A stretch of 64,000 nucleotides of DNA, taken from Agrobacterium sp. RAC06 (GTDB taxonomy: Bacteria; Pseudomonadota; Alphaproteobacteria; Rhizobiales; Rhizobiaceae). Below are positions 29,693 through 39,854 of the stretch, one piece after another. Every line of letters starts with the position of its first letter. The first letter of the stretch is position 1. The notes beneath the pieces were generated by a model. That model worked only from the letters and a program-made list of their open reading frames with translations, was not told the DNA's origin and ran no database searches. The DNA is taken from assembly GCF_001713475.1 (NCBI RefSeq), contig NZ_CP016499.1:186001-250000 (forward strand). The letters are read 5' to 3'. The position numbers were made by a program, and so were the translations under genes.

Positions 29693-30793
29693 ATGCTGAT
29701 CTGGCTTGTGGAACTGGCGGATAACCTTCAGTTTTTCAATCTCTTCCGTTACATCACCTTCCGCACCGGGGCTGCTCTCTTCACCTCGGCGCTGGTGGTT
29801 TTCCTGTTCGGCCCGGCCATCATCTCGTCCCTGCGCGTGCGCCAGGGTAAGGGACAGCCTATCCGCGCCGACGGACCACAAACCCATTTCAAGAAGGCGG
29901 GAACGCCGACGATGGGCGGGTTGATGATCCTGGCCGGCATCGTGGTGTCGTCATTGCTCTGGGCTGATCTCTCCAACGTCTATGTCGTCGCCACGCTGCT
30001 GGTGACGCTCGGCTTTGGCGCAATCGGCTTCTATGACGACTATCTCAAAGTCACGAAGCAGACGGAGAAGGGCTTCTCCGGCAAGGCGCGCCTCGGCATC
30101 GAATTCGTGATTGCGGGCATCGCCGTCTACTTCATGATGTCGACGGCGCTGAGTTCCGGGCCTCAAGGCTCAACCTTCGGATCCTCGATCGCCTTTCCCT
30201 TCTTCAAGGACTTCCTGATCGATCTCGGGATCTTCTTCGTGCTGTTCGGCGGTTTCGTCATCGTCGGCGCCGGCAATGCGGTCAACCTGACGGACGGTCT
30301 CGACGGTCTTGCCATCGTGCCTGTGATGATCGCTGCTGCCTCCTTCGGCGTGATCGCATATCTCGCCGGCAATGCGGTGTTCTCCAACTATCTGCAGATC
30401 AATTTCACGCCGGGCACGGGCGAACTTGCGGTGGTGCTCGGTGCCGTGATCGGTGCAGGGCTCGGTTTCCTGTGGTTCAACGCCCCGCCGGCTGCCATTT
30501 TCATGGGCGATACGGGGTCGCTTGCCCTTGGTGGCCTGATCGGCTCCGTGGCTGTTGCCACCAAGCATGAGATCGTCATGGCGATCATCGGCGGCCTCTT
30601 CGTCATGGAAACGCTTTCGGTGATCATCCAGGTCGGTTACTTCAAGCTGACGGGCAGGCGCGTCTTCCTGATGGCGCCGATCCACCACCATTTCGAAAAG
30701 CTCGGCTGGACCGAGAGCCAGGTGGTCATCCGCTTCTGGATCATCGCGGTTGGCCTTGCCATGCTCGGCCTTTCCACCCTGAAGCTGCGGTGA
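29693..30793 (+). CDS. mraY: phospho-N-acetylmuramoyl-pentapeptide transferase
   Basis: A 366-residue integral membrane enzyme with about ten helices that makes lipid I from UDP-MurNAc-pentapeptide and undecaprenyl phosphate. The signatures [14 protein letters not shown] (catalytic Asp pair), [11 protein letters not shown] and [19 protein letters not shown] are all present. GGAAAGGG lies 7 bases before the chosen ATG; a TTG five codons upstream is rejected for that reason. It ends 7 bp before murD. Confidence 0.98.
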   Translation: MLIWLVELADNLQFFNLFRYITFRTGAALFTSALVVFLFGPAIISSLRVRQGKGQPIRADGPQTHFKKAGTPTMGGLMILAGIVVSSLLWADLSNVYVVATLLVTLGFGAIGFYDDYLKVTKQTEKGFSGKARLGIEFVIAGIAVYFMMSTALSSGPQGSTFGSSIAFPFFKDFLIDLGIFFVLFGGFVIVGAGNAVNLTDGLDGLAIVPVMIAAASFGVIAYLAGNAVFSNYLQINFTPGTGELAVVLGAVIGAGLGFLWFNAPPAAIFMGDTGSLALGGLIGSVAVATKHEIVMAIIGGLFVMETLSVIIQVGYFKLTGRRVFLMAPIHHHFEKLGWTESQVVIRFWIIAVGLAMLGLSTLKLR

Positions 30794-30800
30794 GGCGGCG

Positions 30801-32210
30801 ATGATCGCGGCCAACACCTTCAAGGGCAAGACCGTCGCGCTGTTCGGGCTCGGCGGTTCGGGTCTCGCCACGGCGAAGGCTCTTCAGGCCGGTGGCGCAA
30901 ATGTCATTGCCTGGGACGACAATCCCGACAGCGTTGCGCGGGCTGAAGCCGAAGGCGTACCGACCCGGGACTTGCGCGAGATCGACTGGTCGTCGGTCGC
31001 ATCCTTTGTGCTCTCGCCCGGCGTGCCGCTCACCCATCCGAAGCCACACTGGACGGTTGGTTTTGCCCGCAATGCCGGCGTGGAGATCATCGGCGATGTC
31101 GAGATCTTCGTGCGCGAGCGGCGGGCGCAGGCACCGGATTGCCCGTTCATCGCGATCACCGGGACCAACGGCAAGTCGACGACCACCGCTCTCATCGCCC
31201 ATATTCTTCAGGCGAGTGGCCGCGACACCCAGCTTGGCGGTAATATCGGCCGTGCGGTTCTGACGCTCGATCCACCGAAGGACGGCCGTTTCTTCGTCGT
31301 TGAGTGCTCGTCCTATCAGATCGACCTTGCCCCGACGCTGAACCCGACTGCCGGCATCCTGCTCAACCTGACGCCCGATCATCTCGATCGCCACGGCACG
31401 ATGCAGCATTATGCCGAGGTGAAAGAGCGTCTTGTCGCCGGAGCGAAGACTGCGATCGTCGGGACCGATGACAGCTATTGCGAGCTGATCGGCGACCGTG
31501 TCGAACGTGCCGGGACCAAGGTCATCCGGATCTCGAAGCGGCAGCCGCTCGCCGATGGCCTCTATGCCGACGGCTCGCGCATCATGCGGGCCGAGAACGG
31601 AGCATCTGCTCCTCTGGTCGATCTCGATGGGATCCAGACGCTGCGCGGCAGCCACAATGCCCAGAATGCCTGCGCCGCGATTGCCGCCTGCCTGGCAGCA
31701 GGCGTCTCGGAAGACGAGATCCGCAAGGGCCTTCAGAGCTTCCCCGGCCTCAAGCATCGCATGCAGCCGGTCGGGCGGCGACGTCACGTAGTTTTCGTCA
31801 ACGACAGCAAGGCGACCAATGCGGATGCTGCAGCACCCGCCCTTTCCAGCTATGAGCGGATCTACTGGATTGCCGGCGGTCTGCCCAAGGAAGGCGGCAT
31901 CGCAAGCCTCGCACCACTCTTCCCGCGCATCGTGAAGGCCTATCTGATCGGCGAGGCTGCTTCCGCCTTTGCGGCACAGCTCGGCGACCGCGTGGCCTAC
32001 GAGATCTCGGACCACCTCGAGCGCGCCGTGGCGCATGCCGCTGATGATGCCGATCGGGATGGCGAAGCTTCGGCCGTGATGCTCTCACCGGCTTGCGCAA
32101 GCTTCGACCAGTACAAGAATTTCGAGGTCCGCGGCGACGCCTTTGTTTCGCATGTCGCAGATCTGGACGGAGTGACGATGCTGATCGACCTGCCGACAGG
32201 AGGCAAATGA
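30801..32210 (+). CDS. murD: UDP-MurNAc-L-alanine:D-glutamate ligase
   Basis: A 469-residue Mur ligase that adds D-Glu to UDP-MurNAc-L-Ala. The N-terminal UDP-binding domain has [17 protein letters not shown]; the ATP loop [13 protein letters not shown] lies near 119-131; [11 protein letters not shown] near 190 and DSKATNADA near 335 are MurD/Mur-family marks. The stop is one base before the ftsW ATG, and the ftsW SD lies in the last codons of murD. Confidence 0.97.
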   Translation: MIAANTFKGKTVALFGLGGSGLATAKALQAGGANVIAWDDNPDSVARAEAEGVPTRDLREIDWSSVASFVLSPGVPLTHPKPHWTVGFARNAGVEIIGDVEIFVRERRAQAPDCPFIAITGTNGKSTTTALIAHILQASGRDTQLGGNIGRAVLTLDPPKDGRFFVVECSSYQIDLAPTLNPTAGILLNLTPDHLDRHGTMQHYAEVKERLVAGAKTAIVGTDDSYCELIGDRVERAGTKVIRISKRQPLADGLYADGSRIMRAENGASAPLVDLDGIQTLRGSHNAQNACAAIAACLAAGVSEDEIRKGLQSFPGLKHRMQPVGRRRHVVFVNDSKATNADAAAPALSSYERIYWIAGGLPKEGGIASLAPLFPRIVKAYLIGEAASAFAAQLGDRVAYEISDHLERAVAHAADDADRDGEASAVMLSPACASFDQYKNFEVRGDAFVSHVADLDGVTMLIDLPTGGK

Positions 32211-32211
32211 G

Positions 32212-33366
32212 ATGGTAAGCCGCGTAGAGAGAGGACCTGTCGCAGACTGGTTCTGGACGATCGACCGTCTGTTCCTGATCACCTTCGTTCTCCTGATGGG
32301 GATCGGGTTGATGCTCTCTTTCGCAGCCTCGCCGGCGGTTGCCGAACGTCTCAATCTCGACAGCTTCCACTTCGTCAAGCGTCATGCCTTTTTCATGCTG
32401 CCGGCACTCGGGGTGATGATCGGACTGTCCTTCCTGTCGCCACGACAGGTCAGGCGGATGGCCATGCTGATCCTTGCGGCCTCGCTCATCATGATGGTGC
32501 TGGTGCTTTTCATCGGTCTCGAGGTCAAGGGCGGCCGCCGCTGGCTGTCTTTGGGCTCCATGTCGATCCAGCCGTCGGAATTCATGAAGCCGGCCTTTGT
32601 CGTGATCTGCGCCTGGTTGTTTGCCGAACATGCGCGCCAGCCTGAGATCCCGGGCAATCTCTTTGCCATTCTGCTCTTCGGAATTGCCGCAGCCCTCCTG
32701 ATCGCCCAGCCTGACCTCGGGCAGACCATCCTGATTGGCAGCGTATGGGGGGCGATGTTCTTCATGGCCGGCATGCCCTGGCTCTGGATCGTCGTGCTCG
32801 GCGTACTCGGCGGTGCAGGCTTCTTCGGGGCCTATCTGACGCTGCCGCACGTCGCCGGACGAATAGACCGGTTTCTGACCGGCGAGGGCGATACCTTCCA
32901 GGTCGATACCGCCCGCGAAGCGATCATTCGTGGCGACTGGTTTGGCCAGGGGCCGGGCGAGGGTATCGTCAAGCGCATCATTCCCGACAGCCATACCGAC
33001 TTCATCTTCTCGGTCGCTGCGGAAGAATTCGGCATCGTCTTCTGCATGGCGCTGGTCGCGATCTTCGCCTTTCTTGTTCTGCGCGGCCTCAGCCATGCCT
33101 ACAAGGAGCGCAACGACTTCAACCGTCTCGCCGTGTCCGGTCTCGTTCTGCTCCTCGGCGTCCAGTCGATGATCAATATCGGCGTCAATCTCGAACTTCT
33201 GCCGGCCAAGGGCATGACGCTGCCGCTCATCTCCTATGGCGGATCGTCGATGACGGCGATCTGTGTCACGGCCGGCTTCATCCTGGCGCTGACCCGCCGC
33301 CGTCCGGAAAAGCGCGCCCAGGAGCGCAGCCTGTTCCGTTCGGTCGCGGGCGTGCCTGCGGAGTAA
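32212..33366 (+). CDS. ftsW: peptidoglycan glycosyltransferase FtsW
   Basis: A 384-residue SEDS-family protein with about ten membrane helices. With FtsI it polymerises lipid II at the septum. The SEDS signature near the C terminus is clear (LPLISYGGSSMTAICVTAGFIL) and the extracytoplasmic loop TGEGDTFQVDTAREAI with the catalytic Asp region is intact. GGAGG lies 8-10 bases before the ATG, inside murD. It ends 6 bp before murG. Confidence 0.97.
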   Translation: MVSRVERGPVADWFWTIDRLFLITFVLLMGIGLMLSFAASPAVAERLNLDSFHFVKRHAFFMLPALGVMIGLSFLSPRQVRRMAMLILAASLIMMVLVLFIGLEVKGGRRWLSLGSMSIQPSEFMKPAFVVICAWLFAEHARQPEIPGNLFAILLFGIAAALLIAQPDLGQTILIGSVWGAMFFMAGMPWLWIVVLGVLGGAGFFGAYLTLPHVAGRIDRFLTGEGDTFQVDTAREAIIRGDWFGQGPGEGIVKRIIPDSHTDFIFSVAAEEFGIVFCMALVAIFAFLVLRGLSHAYKERNDFNRLAVSGLVLLLGVQSMINIGVNLELLPAKGMTLPLISYGGSSMTAICVTAGFILALTRRRPEKRAQERSLFRSVAGVPAE

Positions 33367-33372
33367 AGCGTA

Positions 33373-34494
33373 ATGACCAAGGGTATCGTCTTTCTCGCCG
33401 CCGGGGGAACCGGCGGCCATCTCTTTCCGGCCGAAGCGCTGGCGCATGAATTGAAGGCGCGCGGCTATGGCGTGCATCTGGTGACCGACCGGCGTGCCGA
33501 ACGTTACGCCGGAAGCTTCCCGGCCGATGAGATCCACACCGTTTCGTCTGCGACGATCGCTTCGAAGAACCCGGTCGCCGTGGTCAAGGCGTTTCTCTCG
33601 CTGTGGCGCGGTTATCGCGAGGCGCGAGCTCTGGTGTCACGCCTGAAGCCGAAGGCCGTTATCGGCTTCGGCGGATACCCGACCGTGCCGCCACTTTTCG
33701 CGGCCTCCGGTCTCGGCGTTCCGACGGCGGTGCATGAGCAGAATGCCGTGATGGGACGGGCAAACAAGCTGCTTGCCTCGCGAGTGCGGGCGATCGCTGG
33801 TGGTTTTCTGTCACCTGACGGCGAACACAAGGCCAAGATGGTGCTGACCGGCAATCCGGTACGCCCGGCCGTCATCGGGGCCGCCGCCCAGCCCTATGTC
33901 GCGTCCGGCGCCGGCGAAACCTTCAACCTCGTGGTCTTCGGTGGAAGCCAGGGCGCGCAGTTCTTCTCCGACGCTATTCCGGGCGCCATCCGGCTTCTCC
34001 CCGACGCGCTGCGTCAGCGCCTCGTGGTGACCCAGCAGGCCAGGCCCGAAGACCGCCAGAAGGTCATCGATAGCTATGCGACGCTTGGCATTCGCGCTGA
34101 TGTCGCGCCCTTTTTCACCGACATGGCGGAGCGTATGGCGACGGCCCATCTCGTGATCTGCCGCTCTGGCGCGTCTACGGTCTCCGAACTCGCGGTGATC
34201 GGTCGCCCGAGCGTGCTTGTTCCCTATCCGCATGCACTCGACCACGACCAGGCGGCGAATGCCGCAGCACTCGCGGCGCAGGGCGGCGCGCAGGTGATCG
34301 CCCAGTCGGCGCTTTCTGCCGAGCGCATTGCTGACCTTCTGACGACGGCGATGGAGGGCCCGGAGCGGCTCGCAACCATGGCGGCGGCCGCGAAAAGCAC
34401 GGGCAAGCCCGACGCTGCCGGCTTGCTCGCAGACCTCGTAGAGGCTATTGCCGCCGGCAAGGGCATTGCCCAGTCGAAGGGAGCCACACAATGA
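33373..34494 (+). CDS. murG: lipid II synthase (MurG GlcNAc transferase)
   Basis: A 373-residue GT-B glycosyltransferase that adds GlcNAc to lipid I at the inner face of the membrane. The N-terminal loop [16 protein letters not shown], the [14 protein letters not shown] motif and [10 protein letters not shown] are MurG signatures; the donor site motif [13 protein letters not shown] is near 259. It overlaps murC by 4 bases (ATGA). Confidence 0.98.
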   Translation: MTKGIVFLAAGGTGGHLFPAEALAHELKARGYGVHLVTDRRAERYAGSFPADEIHTVSSATIASKNPVAVVKAFLSLWRGYREARALVSRLKPKAVIGFGGYPTVPPLFAASGLGVPTAVHEQNAVMGRANKLLASRVRAIAGGFLSPDGEHKAKMVLTGNPVRPAVIGAAAQPYVASGAGETFNLVVFGGSQGAQFFSDAIPGAIRLLPDALRQRLVVTQQARPEDRQKVIDSYATLGIRADVAPFFTDMAERMATAHLVICRSGASTVSELAVIGRPSVLVPYPHALDHDQAANAAALAAQGGAQVIAQSALSAERIADLLTTAMEGPERLATMAAAAKSTGKPDAAGLLADLVEAIAAGKGIAQSKGATQ

Positions 34495-35903
34495 AAATGC
34501 CGAAAACCATCGGCCTCGTCCATTTCATCGGGATCGGCGGCATCGGGATGAGCGGGATTGCCGAGGTGCTGCACAATCTCGGACACAAGGTGCAAGGGTC
34601 TGACCAGGCCGAGAGCGCCAATGTTCAGCGTCTCCGCGCCAAGGGCATCGAAGTCTTTGTCGGCCACAAGGCCGAGAACCTCGGTGATGCCGAAGTCGTC
34701 GTCGTCTCGACCGCGATCAAGAAGAACAATCCGGAACTGATTGCCGCCCGCGAGAAGCTCTTGCCGATTGTCCGGCGTGCCGAAATGCTCGCCGAGCTCA
34801 TGCGCTTCCGCAACGCGATCGCAATCGGCGGCACGCATGGCAAGACGACGACGACCTCGATGGTTGCCGCTCTCTTGGAAGCTGGCAATCTCGACCCGAC
34901 CGTCATCAATGGCGGCATCATCAATGCCTATGGCACCAATGCCCGCATGGGTGAGGGTGAGTGGATGGTGGTCGAGGCTGATGAGTCCGACGGTACCTTC
35001 CTGAAGCTTCCGGCCGATGTCGCTGTTGTCACCAATATCGACCCTGAACATCTCGACCATTACGGCACCTTCGACAATGCGCGGGCGGCTTTCCGCCAGT
35101 TTGTCGAGAACGTCCCGTTCTATGGCTTCGGGGTGATGTGCCTCGACCATCCGGAAGTTCAGGCGCTGGTGAGCAAGATCGAGGACCGCAAGGTCATCAC
35201 TTATGGCGAGAACCCGCAGGCCGATGTGCGGTTCTCGAATGTGCGCCTCGATGGCATCCGTTCTATCTTCGATGTGGAGATCCGCCGTCGTCGTACCGGC
35301 CGGGTTTTCAATTTCAAGGATCTGGTGCTGCCAATGCCGGGCCGGCACAATATCTCCAATGCCTGCGCCGCAATTGCTGTCGCGAACCGGCTCGACATTT
35401 CGGAAGAGAGTATTCGCAAGGGACTTGCCGGCTTCGGCGGCGTCAAGCGGCGCTTCACGCTGACGGGCGTATCGAATGGCGTGCAGGTGTTCGACGATTA
35501 CGGCCACCACCCGGTGGAGATCAAGGCGGTGCTCAGAGCGGCCCGCGAAGCCTGCCAGGGACGGATCATTGCGGTGCATCAGCCGCATCGCTATTCGCGC
35601 CTTGCCAGCCTCTTCGATGATTTCGCCAACTGCTTCAACGATGCCGACACGATCTTTCTCTCGCCGGTCTATGCGGCCGGTGAGGATCCGATTGAGGGTA
35701 TCGATTCAGAAACGCTGGTATCGCGCATCAAGTCAGGCGGTCATCGCGACGCGCGTTACTTGGCCGCGCCGGATCAGCTCGCCTCTCTCGTTGCAGGCAT
35801 TGCACAACCGGGTGATTTCGTGGTCCTGTTGGGGGCCGGCAACATTACCCAGTGGGCTGCTGCCTTGCCGACGGAACTAGATGCAATTGCGGGAAAGTCT
35901 TGA
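34491..35903 (+). CDS. murC: UDP-N-acetylmuramate:L-alanine ligase
   Basis: A 470-residue Mur ligase that adds the first amino acid, L-Ala, to UDP-MurNAc. [17 protein letters not shown] near 12-28 is the UDP-binding loop, [12 protein letters not shown] near 113-124 the ATP loop, and [12 protein letters not shown] near 336-347 a MurC/Mpl mark; murC in a dcw cluster settles the choice. Its TGA ends at the base directly before the murB ATG. Confidence 0.97.
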   Translation: MKMPKTIGLVHFIGIGGIGMSGIAEVLHNLGHKVQGSDQAESANVQRLRAKGIEVFVGHKAENLGDAEVVVVSTAIKKNNPELIAAREKLLPIVRRAEMLAELMRFRNAIAIGGTHGKTTTTSMVAALLEAGNLDPTVINGGIINAYGTNARMGEGEWMVVEADESDGTFLKLPADVAVVTNIDPEHLDHYGTFDNARAAFRQFVENVPFYGFGVMCLDHPEVQALVSKIEDRKVITYGENPQADVRFSNVRLDGIRSIFDVEIRRRRTGRVFNFKDLVLPMPGRHNISNACAAIAVANRLDISEESIRKGLAGFGGVKRRFTLTGVSNGVQVFDDYGHHPVEIKAVLRAAREACQGRIIAVHQPHRYSRLASLFDDFANCFNDADTIFLSPVYAAGEDPIEGIDSETLVSRIKSGGHRDARYLAAPDQLASLVAGIAQPGDFVVLLGAGNITQWAAALPTELDAIAGKS

Positions 35904-36878
35904 ATGAAACAGGTGGATGGGGAAAAGCTTCTGGCGTCGCTCGGCCCGGGGGTCAACGATCTCAAGGGGCGGTTGACGCCTGATGCGCCAATGGACCGGG
36001 TGACCTGGTTCCAGGCCGGTGGGCTGGCGGAGCTGATGTTCCAGCCGCATGACGTCGAGGACCTCACCAGTTTCCTGAAGCTTTTGCCCGAAGAGGTGCC
36101 GCTGACCGTAATCGGCGTCGGATCGAACCTTTTGGTGCGCGACGGGGGCATTCCCGGTGTCGTCATTCGTCTGTCCGCCAAGGGGTTCGGACAGGTGGAG
36201 CTTGCCGGCGAGAACCGCATCCGTGCCGGAGCGATCTGCCCGGACAAGCACATCGCCGCCATGGCGATGGACAACAATATCGGCGGATTCCACTTCTACT
36301 ACGGTATTCCCGGTTCGATCGGCGGCGCGATCCGCATGAATGCGGGCGCCAATGGCGGTGACACGGCCGGCCGGTTGATGGAGGTCGAGGCCGTCGATCG
36401 CAAGGGCAATGTGCATGTGCTGTCGAATGCCGACATGGGCTACAGCTATCGCCATTCGGCCGCGTCCGAAGGCCTGATCTTTACCAGCGCGCTCTTCGAA
36501 GGCTATCCGGAAGAGAAGGCGAAGATCCGCGCAGACATGGATGCGGTTCGTCACCATCGCGAGACGGTACAGCCGGTCAAGGAAAAGACCGGTGGCTCGA
36601 CGTTCAAGAACCCCGAGGGCCATTCGGCCTGGGAGTTGATCGACGAGGCAGGCTGCCGCGGTCTGATGATCGGCGGGGCGCAGATGTCGTCGCTCCACTG
36701 CAATTTCATGATCAATGTCGGCCATGCGACGGGCTACGATCTCGAATATCTCGGCGAGACCGTTCGCCAGCGGGTCTTCGAAACCTCCGGCATCAAGCTT
36801 GAATGGGAAATCAAACGCCTCGGCATTTTCATGCCCGGTCGCGAAGTGAAGCCGTTCATGGGCGTCGCCGAGGCCTAA
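35904..36878 (+). CDS. murB: UDP-N-acetylenolpyruvoylglucosamine reductase
   Basis: A 324-residue FAD protein that reduces enolpyruvyl-UDP-GlcNAc to UDP-MurNAc with NADPH. The FAD-binding [12 protein letters not shown] near 72-83, [20 protein letters not shown] near 133-152 and [12 protein letters not shown] with the catalytic Ser region fit a type I MurB. It starts with no gap after murC. A weak 6-bp hairpin spans its stop codon, and a 69-bp spacer leads to the cyclase gene. Confidence 0.97.
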   Translation: MKQVDGEKLLASLGPGVNDLKGRLTPDAPMDRVTWFQAGGLAELMFQPHDVEDLTSFLKLLPEEVPLTVIGVGSNLLVRDGGIPGVVIRLSAKGFGQVELAGENRIRAGAICPDKHIAAMAMDNNIGGFHFYYGIPGSIGGAIRMNAGANGGDTAGRLMEVEAVDRKGNVHVLSNADMGYSYRHSAASEGLIFTSALFEGYPEEKAKIRADMDAVRHHRETVQPVKEKTGGSTFKNPEGHSAWELIDEAGCRGLMIGGAQMSSLHCNFMINVGHATGYDLEYLGETVRQRVFETSGIKLEWEIKRLGIFMPGREVKPFMGVAEA

Positions 36879-36923
36879 GCCTTCGGCCTCTTTCCTACGA
36901 AGTTTTAACGTCGCTCGGTTAAG

Positions 36924-36943
36924 CTCCCCGAAGGTTCGGGGAG
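36924..36943 (+). promoter_or_regulatory. hairpin that buries the Shine-Dalgarno of the dcw-embedded cyclase
   Basis: CTCCCCGAA (36924-36932) is perfectly complementary to TTCGGGGAG (36935-36943). The GGGGAG part of the second arm is the ribosome binding site, 4 bases before the ATG at 36948. In mRNA the site would be closed unless a factor, heat or translation opens it. It could also act as a weak terminator after murB, but only TTT follows. Confidence 0.65.
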
Positions 36944-36947
36944 TTTC

Positions 36948-37802
36948 ATGTTTGATCTGGTGCATGTCTGGGTAATCCGGCAGCTCACGCTTGGCGAGTT
37001 TTCCTCGCGGCAGGCGGTGCTGTGGAAGGCCGTGGCCATGGCAGCCAAGATTGCCGTGTTTGCCTATGGCCTCAACGTCTTCAGTCACTTCATCCTCGTC
37101 GGTCTCGGGCTTCTGCCATATCCTCTGGGGCCGGCGCTTGTCGTCGCGACAATGCTGACGCCGCCCGTCTCCTTCATCGTCGCCGTGATTGCCTATTCGG
37201 TCGTCGGCCTTGCGATCTACGACCTTGGCGTATCGCGCCAGCGTTTCGAGACATTGAGCCGAACCGACATGCTGTCCGGTCTGATGAACCGCCGGGCATT
37301 CCTCGACACGTTCGAGGCCGCGCGTGGGCCGGTGGCTCTGATCCTGCTCGATATCGATCGTTTCAAGTTGGTCAATGACACTCTCGGTCACAAAGCGGGT
37401 GACGACGTCATCGTGCAAACGGCGAACTGCCTGACGAATGTCCTCGGCCCGGATGAGGCCATTGCCCGCATCGGCGGCGAGGAGTTTGCCGTCCTCTTGA
37501 CCGGGCAGGGGACGGAGCGAGCGATGGAGATCGCCGAAGCGATCCGCGCATCTGTCGAAGGCATGGGTTTGGAAATTTCAGGGCGGCCTGTTTCGATTTC
37601 CGTGTCTGCCGGGGTCTCCGACGGCGTCGCCGAACTCGGCTTCAGCGAGCTGTTTTCAGGCGCCGACCGCGCCCTTTATCTCGCCAAGGCCAGCGGGCGG
37701 AACCGAATCGTGCATGCGAAAGATGTCCCTGTGGCACCTTTCGCGGCTCCGGTTTCTGACGATGGTCAATCCGCCGTGAACCTGTCGCGGCTCAGCGCCT
37801 GA
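36948..37802 (+). CDS. membrane diguanylate cyclase embedded in the dcw cluster
   Basis: A 284-residue protein with two or three membrane helices at about 28-93 and a C-terminal GGDEF domain (about 105-260). The active-site motif is GGEEF at 176-180, an active variant, and DIDRFKLVNDTLGH binds metal and GTP. The RxxD inhibition site is missing (GPDE at that place). It makes c-di-GMP from two GTP. The layout and linking segments (SRTDMLSGLMNRRAF; SGRNRIV) are shared with the cyclase at 51657, so the two are paralogues. It lies between murB and ddl in the same direction, which suggests a link between c-di-GMP and wall synthesis or division; that link is inference. Confidence 0.93.
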   Translation: MFDLVHVWVIRQLTLGEFSSRQAVLWKAVAMAAKIAVFAYGLNVFSHFILVGLGLLPYPLGPALVVATMLTPPVSFIVAVIAYSVVGLAIYDLGVSRQRFETLSRTDMLSGLMNRRAFLDTFEAARGPVALILLDIDRFKLVNDTLGHKAGDDVIVQTANCLTNVLGPDEAIARIGGEEFAVLLTGQGTERAMEIAEAIRASVEGMGLEISGRPVSISVSAGVSDGVAELGFSELFSGADRALYLAKASGRNRIVHAKDVPVAPFAAPVSDDGQSAVNLSRLSA

Positions 37803-38007
37803 TTAATCTCATCCGTTAACTTTCTCTGTCTTTTCATCGGCTTCGTCCGATAACCTCAAGTCTTTGTTTGGCTTGCAGGGCAGGCGCTTTCGCGACCAAA
37901 TTAACGAAAGTAAACGGTTCATTAACCTTAATGTTGTTCAACTGATCTGACAAAGCCGGATCAGTCGGTGCGATTGCCGGTCGAATTTTAGATTTTGCGA
38001 GGCGTAG
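37803..38007. promoter_or_regulatory. 205-bp AT-rich spacer before ddl, probable internal promoter
   Basis: The only long spacer inside the dcw cluster. It has several TTAA motifs, among them the inverted repeat CATTAACCTTAATG at 37920-37933, and a 7-bp inverted repeat ACTGATC/GATCAGT at 37941-37947 and 37959-37965. No gene or strong terminator is seen. A promoter for ddl-ftsQ-ftsA-ftsZ is likely here; TTAA pairs hint at CtrA but the spacing does not match its consensus. Confidence 0.45.
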
Positions 38008-38934
38008 ATGAGTGGCAAGCATGTCGCGGTTTTGATGGGTGGATTGTCCTCCGAGCGGCCTGTGAGCTTGTCCTCTGGCAACGCCTGCGCTTCGGCTCTC
38101 GAGGGTGAGGGCTTCAAGGTCACGCGCGTTGATGTCGGTCGCGATATCGGTCGTGTCCTCGAAGATCTGAAGCCGGATGTCGCCTTCAATGCGCTGCATG
38201 GTCCCTATGGCGAAGATGGCACCATTCAGGGCGTGCTTGAATATCTCGAGATCCCCTACACCCATTCCGGCGTGCTTGCGTCGGCACTTGCCATGGACAA
38301 GAAACAGGCGAAGATCGTGGCCGCCCAGGCCGGCATTCCTGTCGCCGAAGCCATGGTCATCAATCGCTTCGACGTCGGCAACATGCATCCAATGGCGCCG
38401 CCCTATGTCGTGAAGCCGGTTCGTGAGGGGTCGAGCTTCGGTGTAGTCATCGTCCGCGAGGATATGGCGCACCCGCCGCAGATCCTGACGTCAAGTGAAT
38501 GGCGTTACGGCGATCTCGTGATGGTCGAGCGTTATGTGGCGGGTCGCGAACTGACGTGCGGCGTGATGGATGGCAAGGTGCTCGGCGTCACCGAGATCGT
38601 GCCGCTCGGCAACAGCTTCTACGATTACGACTCCAAGTATGCGGCGGGTGGTTCGGAGCACGTGCTTCCTGCGCAAATTTCACCGAAAATTTACCAAAAA
38701 ATACAATCATTAGCGCTGAAGGCACATCAGGCGCTCGGGTGTCGCGGAGTGAGTCGGTCCGACTTCCGCTATGACGATCGCTTCTCCGAGGATGGTGATC
38801 TGATTTGGCTGGAGCTTAACAACCAGCCGGGCATGACCCCCACTTCGTTGCTGCCTGAAATGGCTGCCCTTGCGGGCTACAGCTTTGGTGAATTCGTACG
38901 TTGGATGGTGGAGGACGCTTCTTGTTCTCGTTGA
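38008..38934 (+). CDS. ddl: D-alanine:D-alanine ligase
   Basis: A 308-residue ATP-grasp enzyme that makes D-Ala-D-Ala for Mur[21 protein letters not shown] near 4-23, the [17 protein letters not shown] motif near 68-84, the ATP-grasp motifs [11 protein letters not shown] and [14 protein letters not shown] are all present. Length matches DdlB. Its last 13 bases overlap ftsQ if the TTG start of ftsQ is right. Confidence 0.97.
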   Translation: MSGKHVAVLMGGLSSERPVSLSSGNACASALEGEGFKVTRVDVGRDIGRVLEDLKPDVAFNALHGPYGEDGTIQGVLEYLEIPYTHSGVLASALAMDKKQAKIVAAQAGIPVAEAMVINRFDVGNMHPMAPPYVVKPVREGSSFGVVIVREDMAHPPQILTSSEWRYGDLVMVERYVAGRELTCGVMDGKVLGVTEIVPLGNSFYDYDSKYAAGGSEHVLPAQISPKIYQKIQSLALKAHQALGCRGVSRSDFRYDDRFSEDGDLIWLELNNQPGMTPTSLLPEMAALAGYSFGEFVRWMVEDASCSR

Positions 38935-39854
38935 GCGGCAACAAATTGGTGGGTGGGTCCGGCGTGTATCCGGCTGCGCCGATTGCGTCGGGTGAGACGA
39001 AGGTGCTGCCGCGTCCGCTGCGCCGCCTGGTGCGATTTGTGCTTGCCTTGTGCTCGGGCCGTATCGCGCTGCCGCGCCATCTCGGCAAGGTCAGTCTGGT
39101 GGCGTTCTATGGTTTGGTCAGTCTGCATGGAACTGTGGTCGGTGGCCACGGCCCGATCGTCATGCAGACCGTTACGGCGTCGGCTGGTTTTGCGGTCGAA
39201 GATGTTCGGGTCTCCGGCAATCAGCATACGTCGGAAATCGATATCCTGCAGCTGCTCGGTCTTGATGGATCGACCAGCCTGCTCGGCCTCGACATTGCTG
39301 CTGCGCGCCAGGCGCTCTCCGAGCTCCCCTGGGTCGAATCGGCCGAGGTCCGCAAGGTCTATCCGTCTACCGTCGAAGTTGTTCTGCGTGAGCGTCAGGC
39401 CTATGGCATCTGGCAGCACGGTAATGATCTTTCGCTTATCGAGCGGTCCGGTTCGGTGATCGCGCCGCTGCGTGACAACAAGTTCGCATCGCTGCCGCTC
39501 TTCGTCGGTCGCGATGCCGAAACCGCAGCTGCAGCCATCGATGAGGAGTTCTCCCGGTGGCCGGCAATTGCTTCGCGGGTGAAGGCATTCGTGCGTGTTG
39601 GTGGCCGTCGCTGGGATGTTCACCTGGAAAACGGAATTGTCGTTCGCCTGCCGGAAGAGAACGTCCCGGGTGCCCTCGCACTGCTCAACCGTTTTGACGT
39701 CGAGCAGCAGGTTCTGTCGCGCGACATCGCAGTCGTTGATCTGCGGCTGCCCGATCGTGTCGCCGTTCGGCTGACCGTCGGCGCGCAGGAGCGCCGTACG
39801 GTTGCCCTCGAAGAGCGTCGCAAGGCTCTGAAGAAACTGGAGCAGAAGATATGA
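38922..39854 (+). CDS. ftsQ: cell division protein FtsQ
   Basis: A 310-residue bitopic division protein. A cytoplasmic part of about 50 residues precedes a membrane helix, then the POTRA domain (about 87-160; [20 protein letters not shown]) and the FtsQ domain with [23 protein letters not shown]. It links FtsL/FtsB to the divisome. I chose the TTG at 38922 because GGAGG lies exactly 7 bases upstream; the TTG at 38901 has no such site. It overlaps ddl by 13 bases and ftsA by 4. Confidence 0.95.
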   Translation: MFSLSGNKLVGGSGVYPAAPIASGETKVLPRPLRRLVRFVLALCSGRIALPRHLGKVSLVAFYGLVSLHGTVVGGHGPIVMQTVTASAGFAVEDVRVSGNQHTSEIDILQLLGLDGSTSLLGLDIAAARQALSELPWVESAEVRKVYPSTVEVVLRERQAYGIWQHGNDLSLIERSGSVIAPLRDNKFASLPLFVGRDAETAAAAIDEEFSRWPAIASRVKAFVRVGGRRWDVHLENGIVVRLPEENVPGALALLNRFDVEQQVLSRDIAVVDLRLPDRVAVRLTVGAQERRTVALEERRKALKKLEQKI

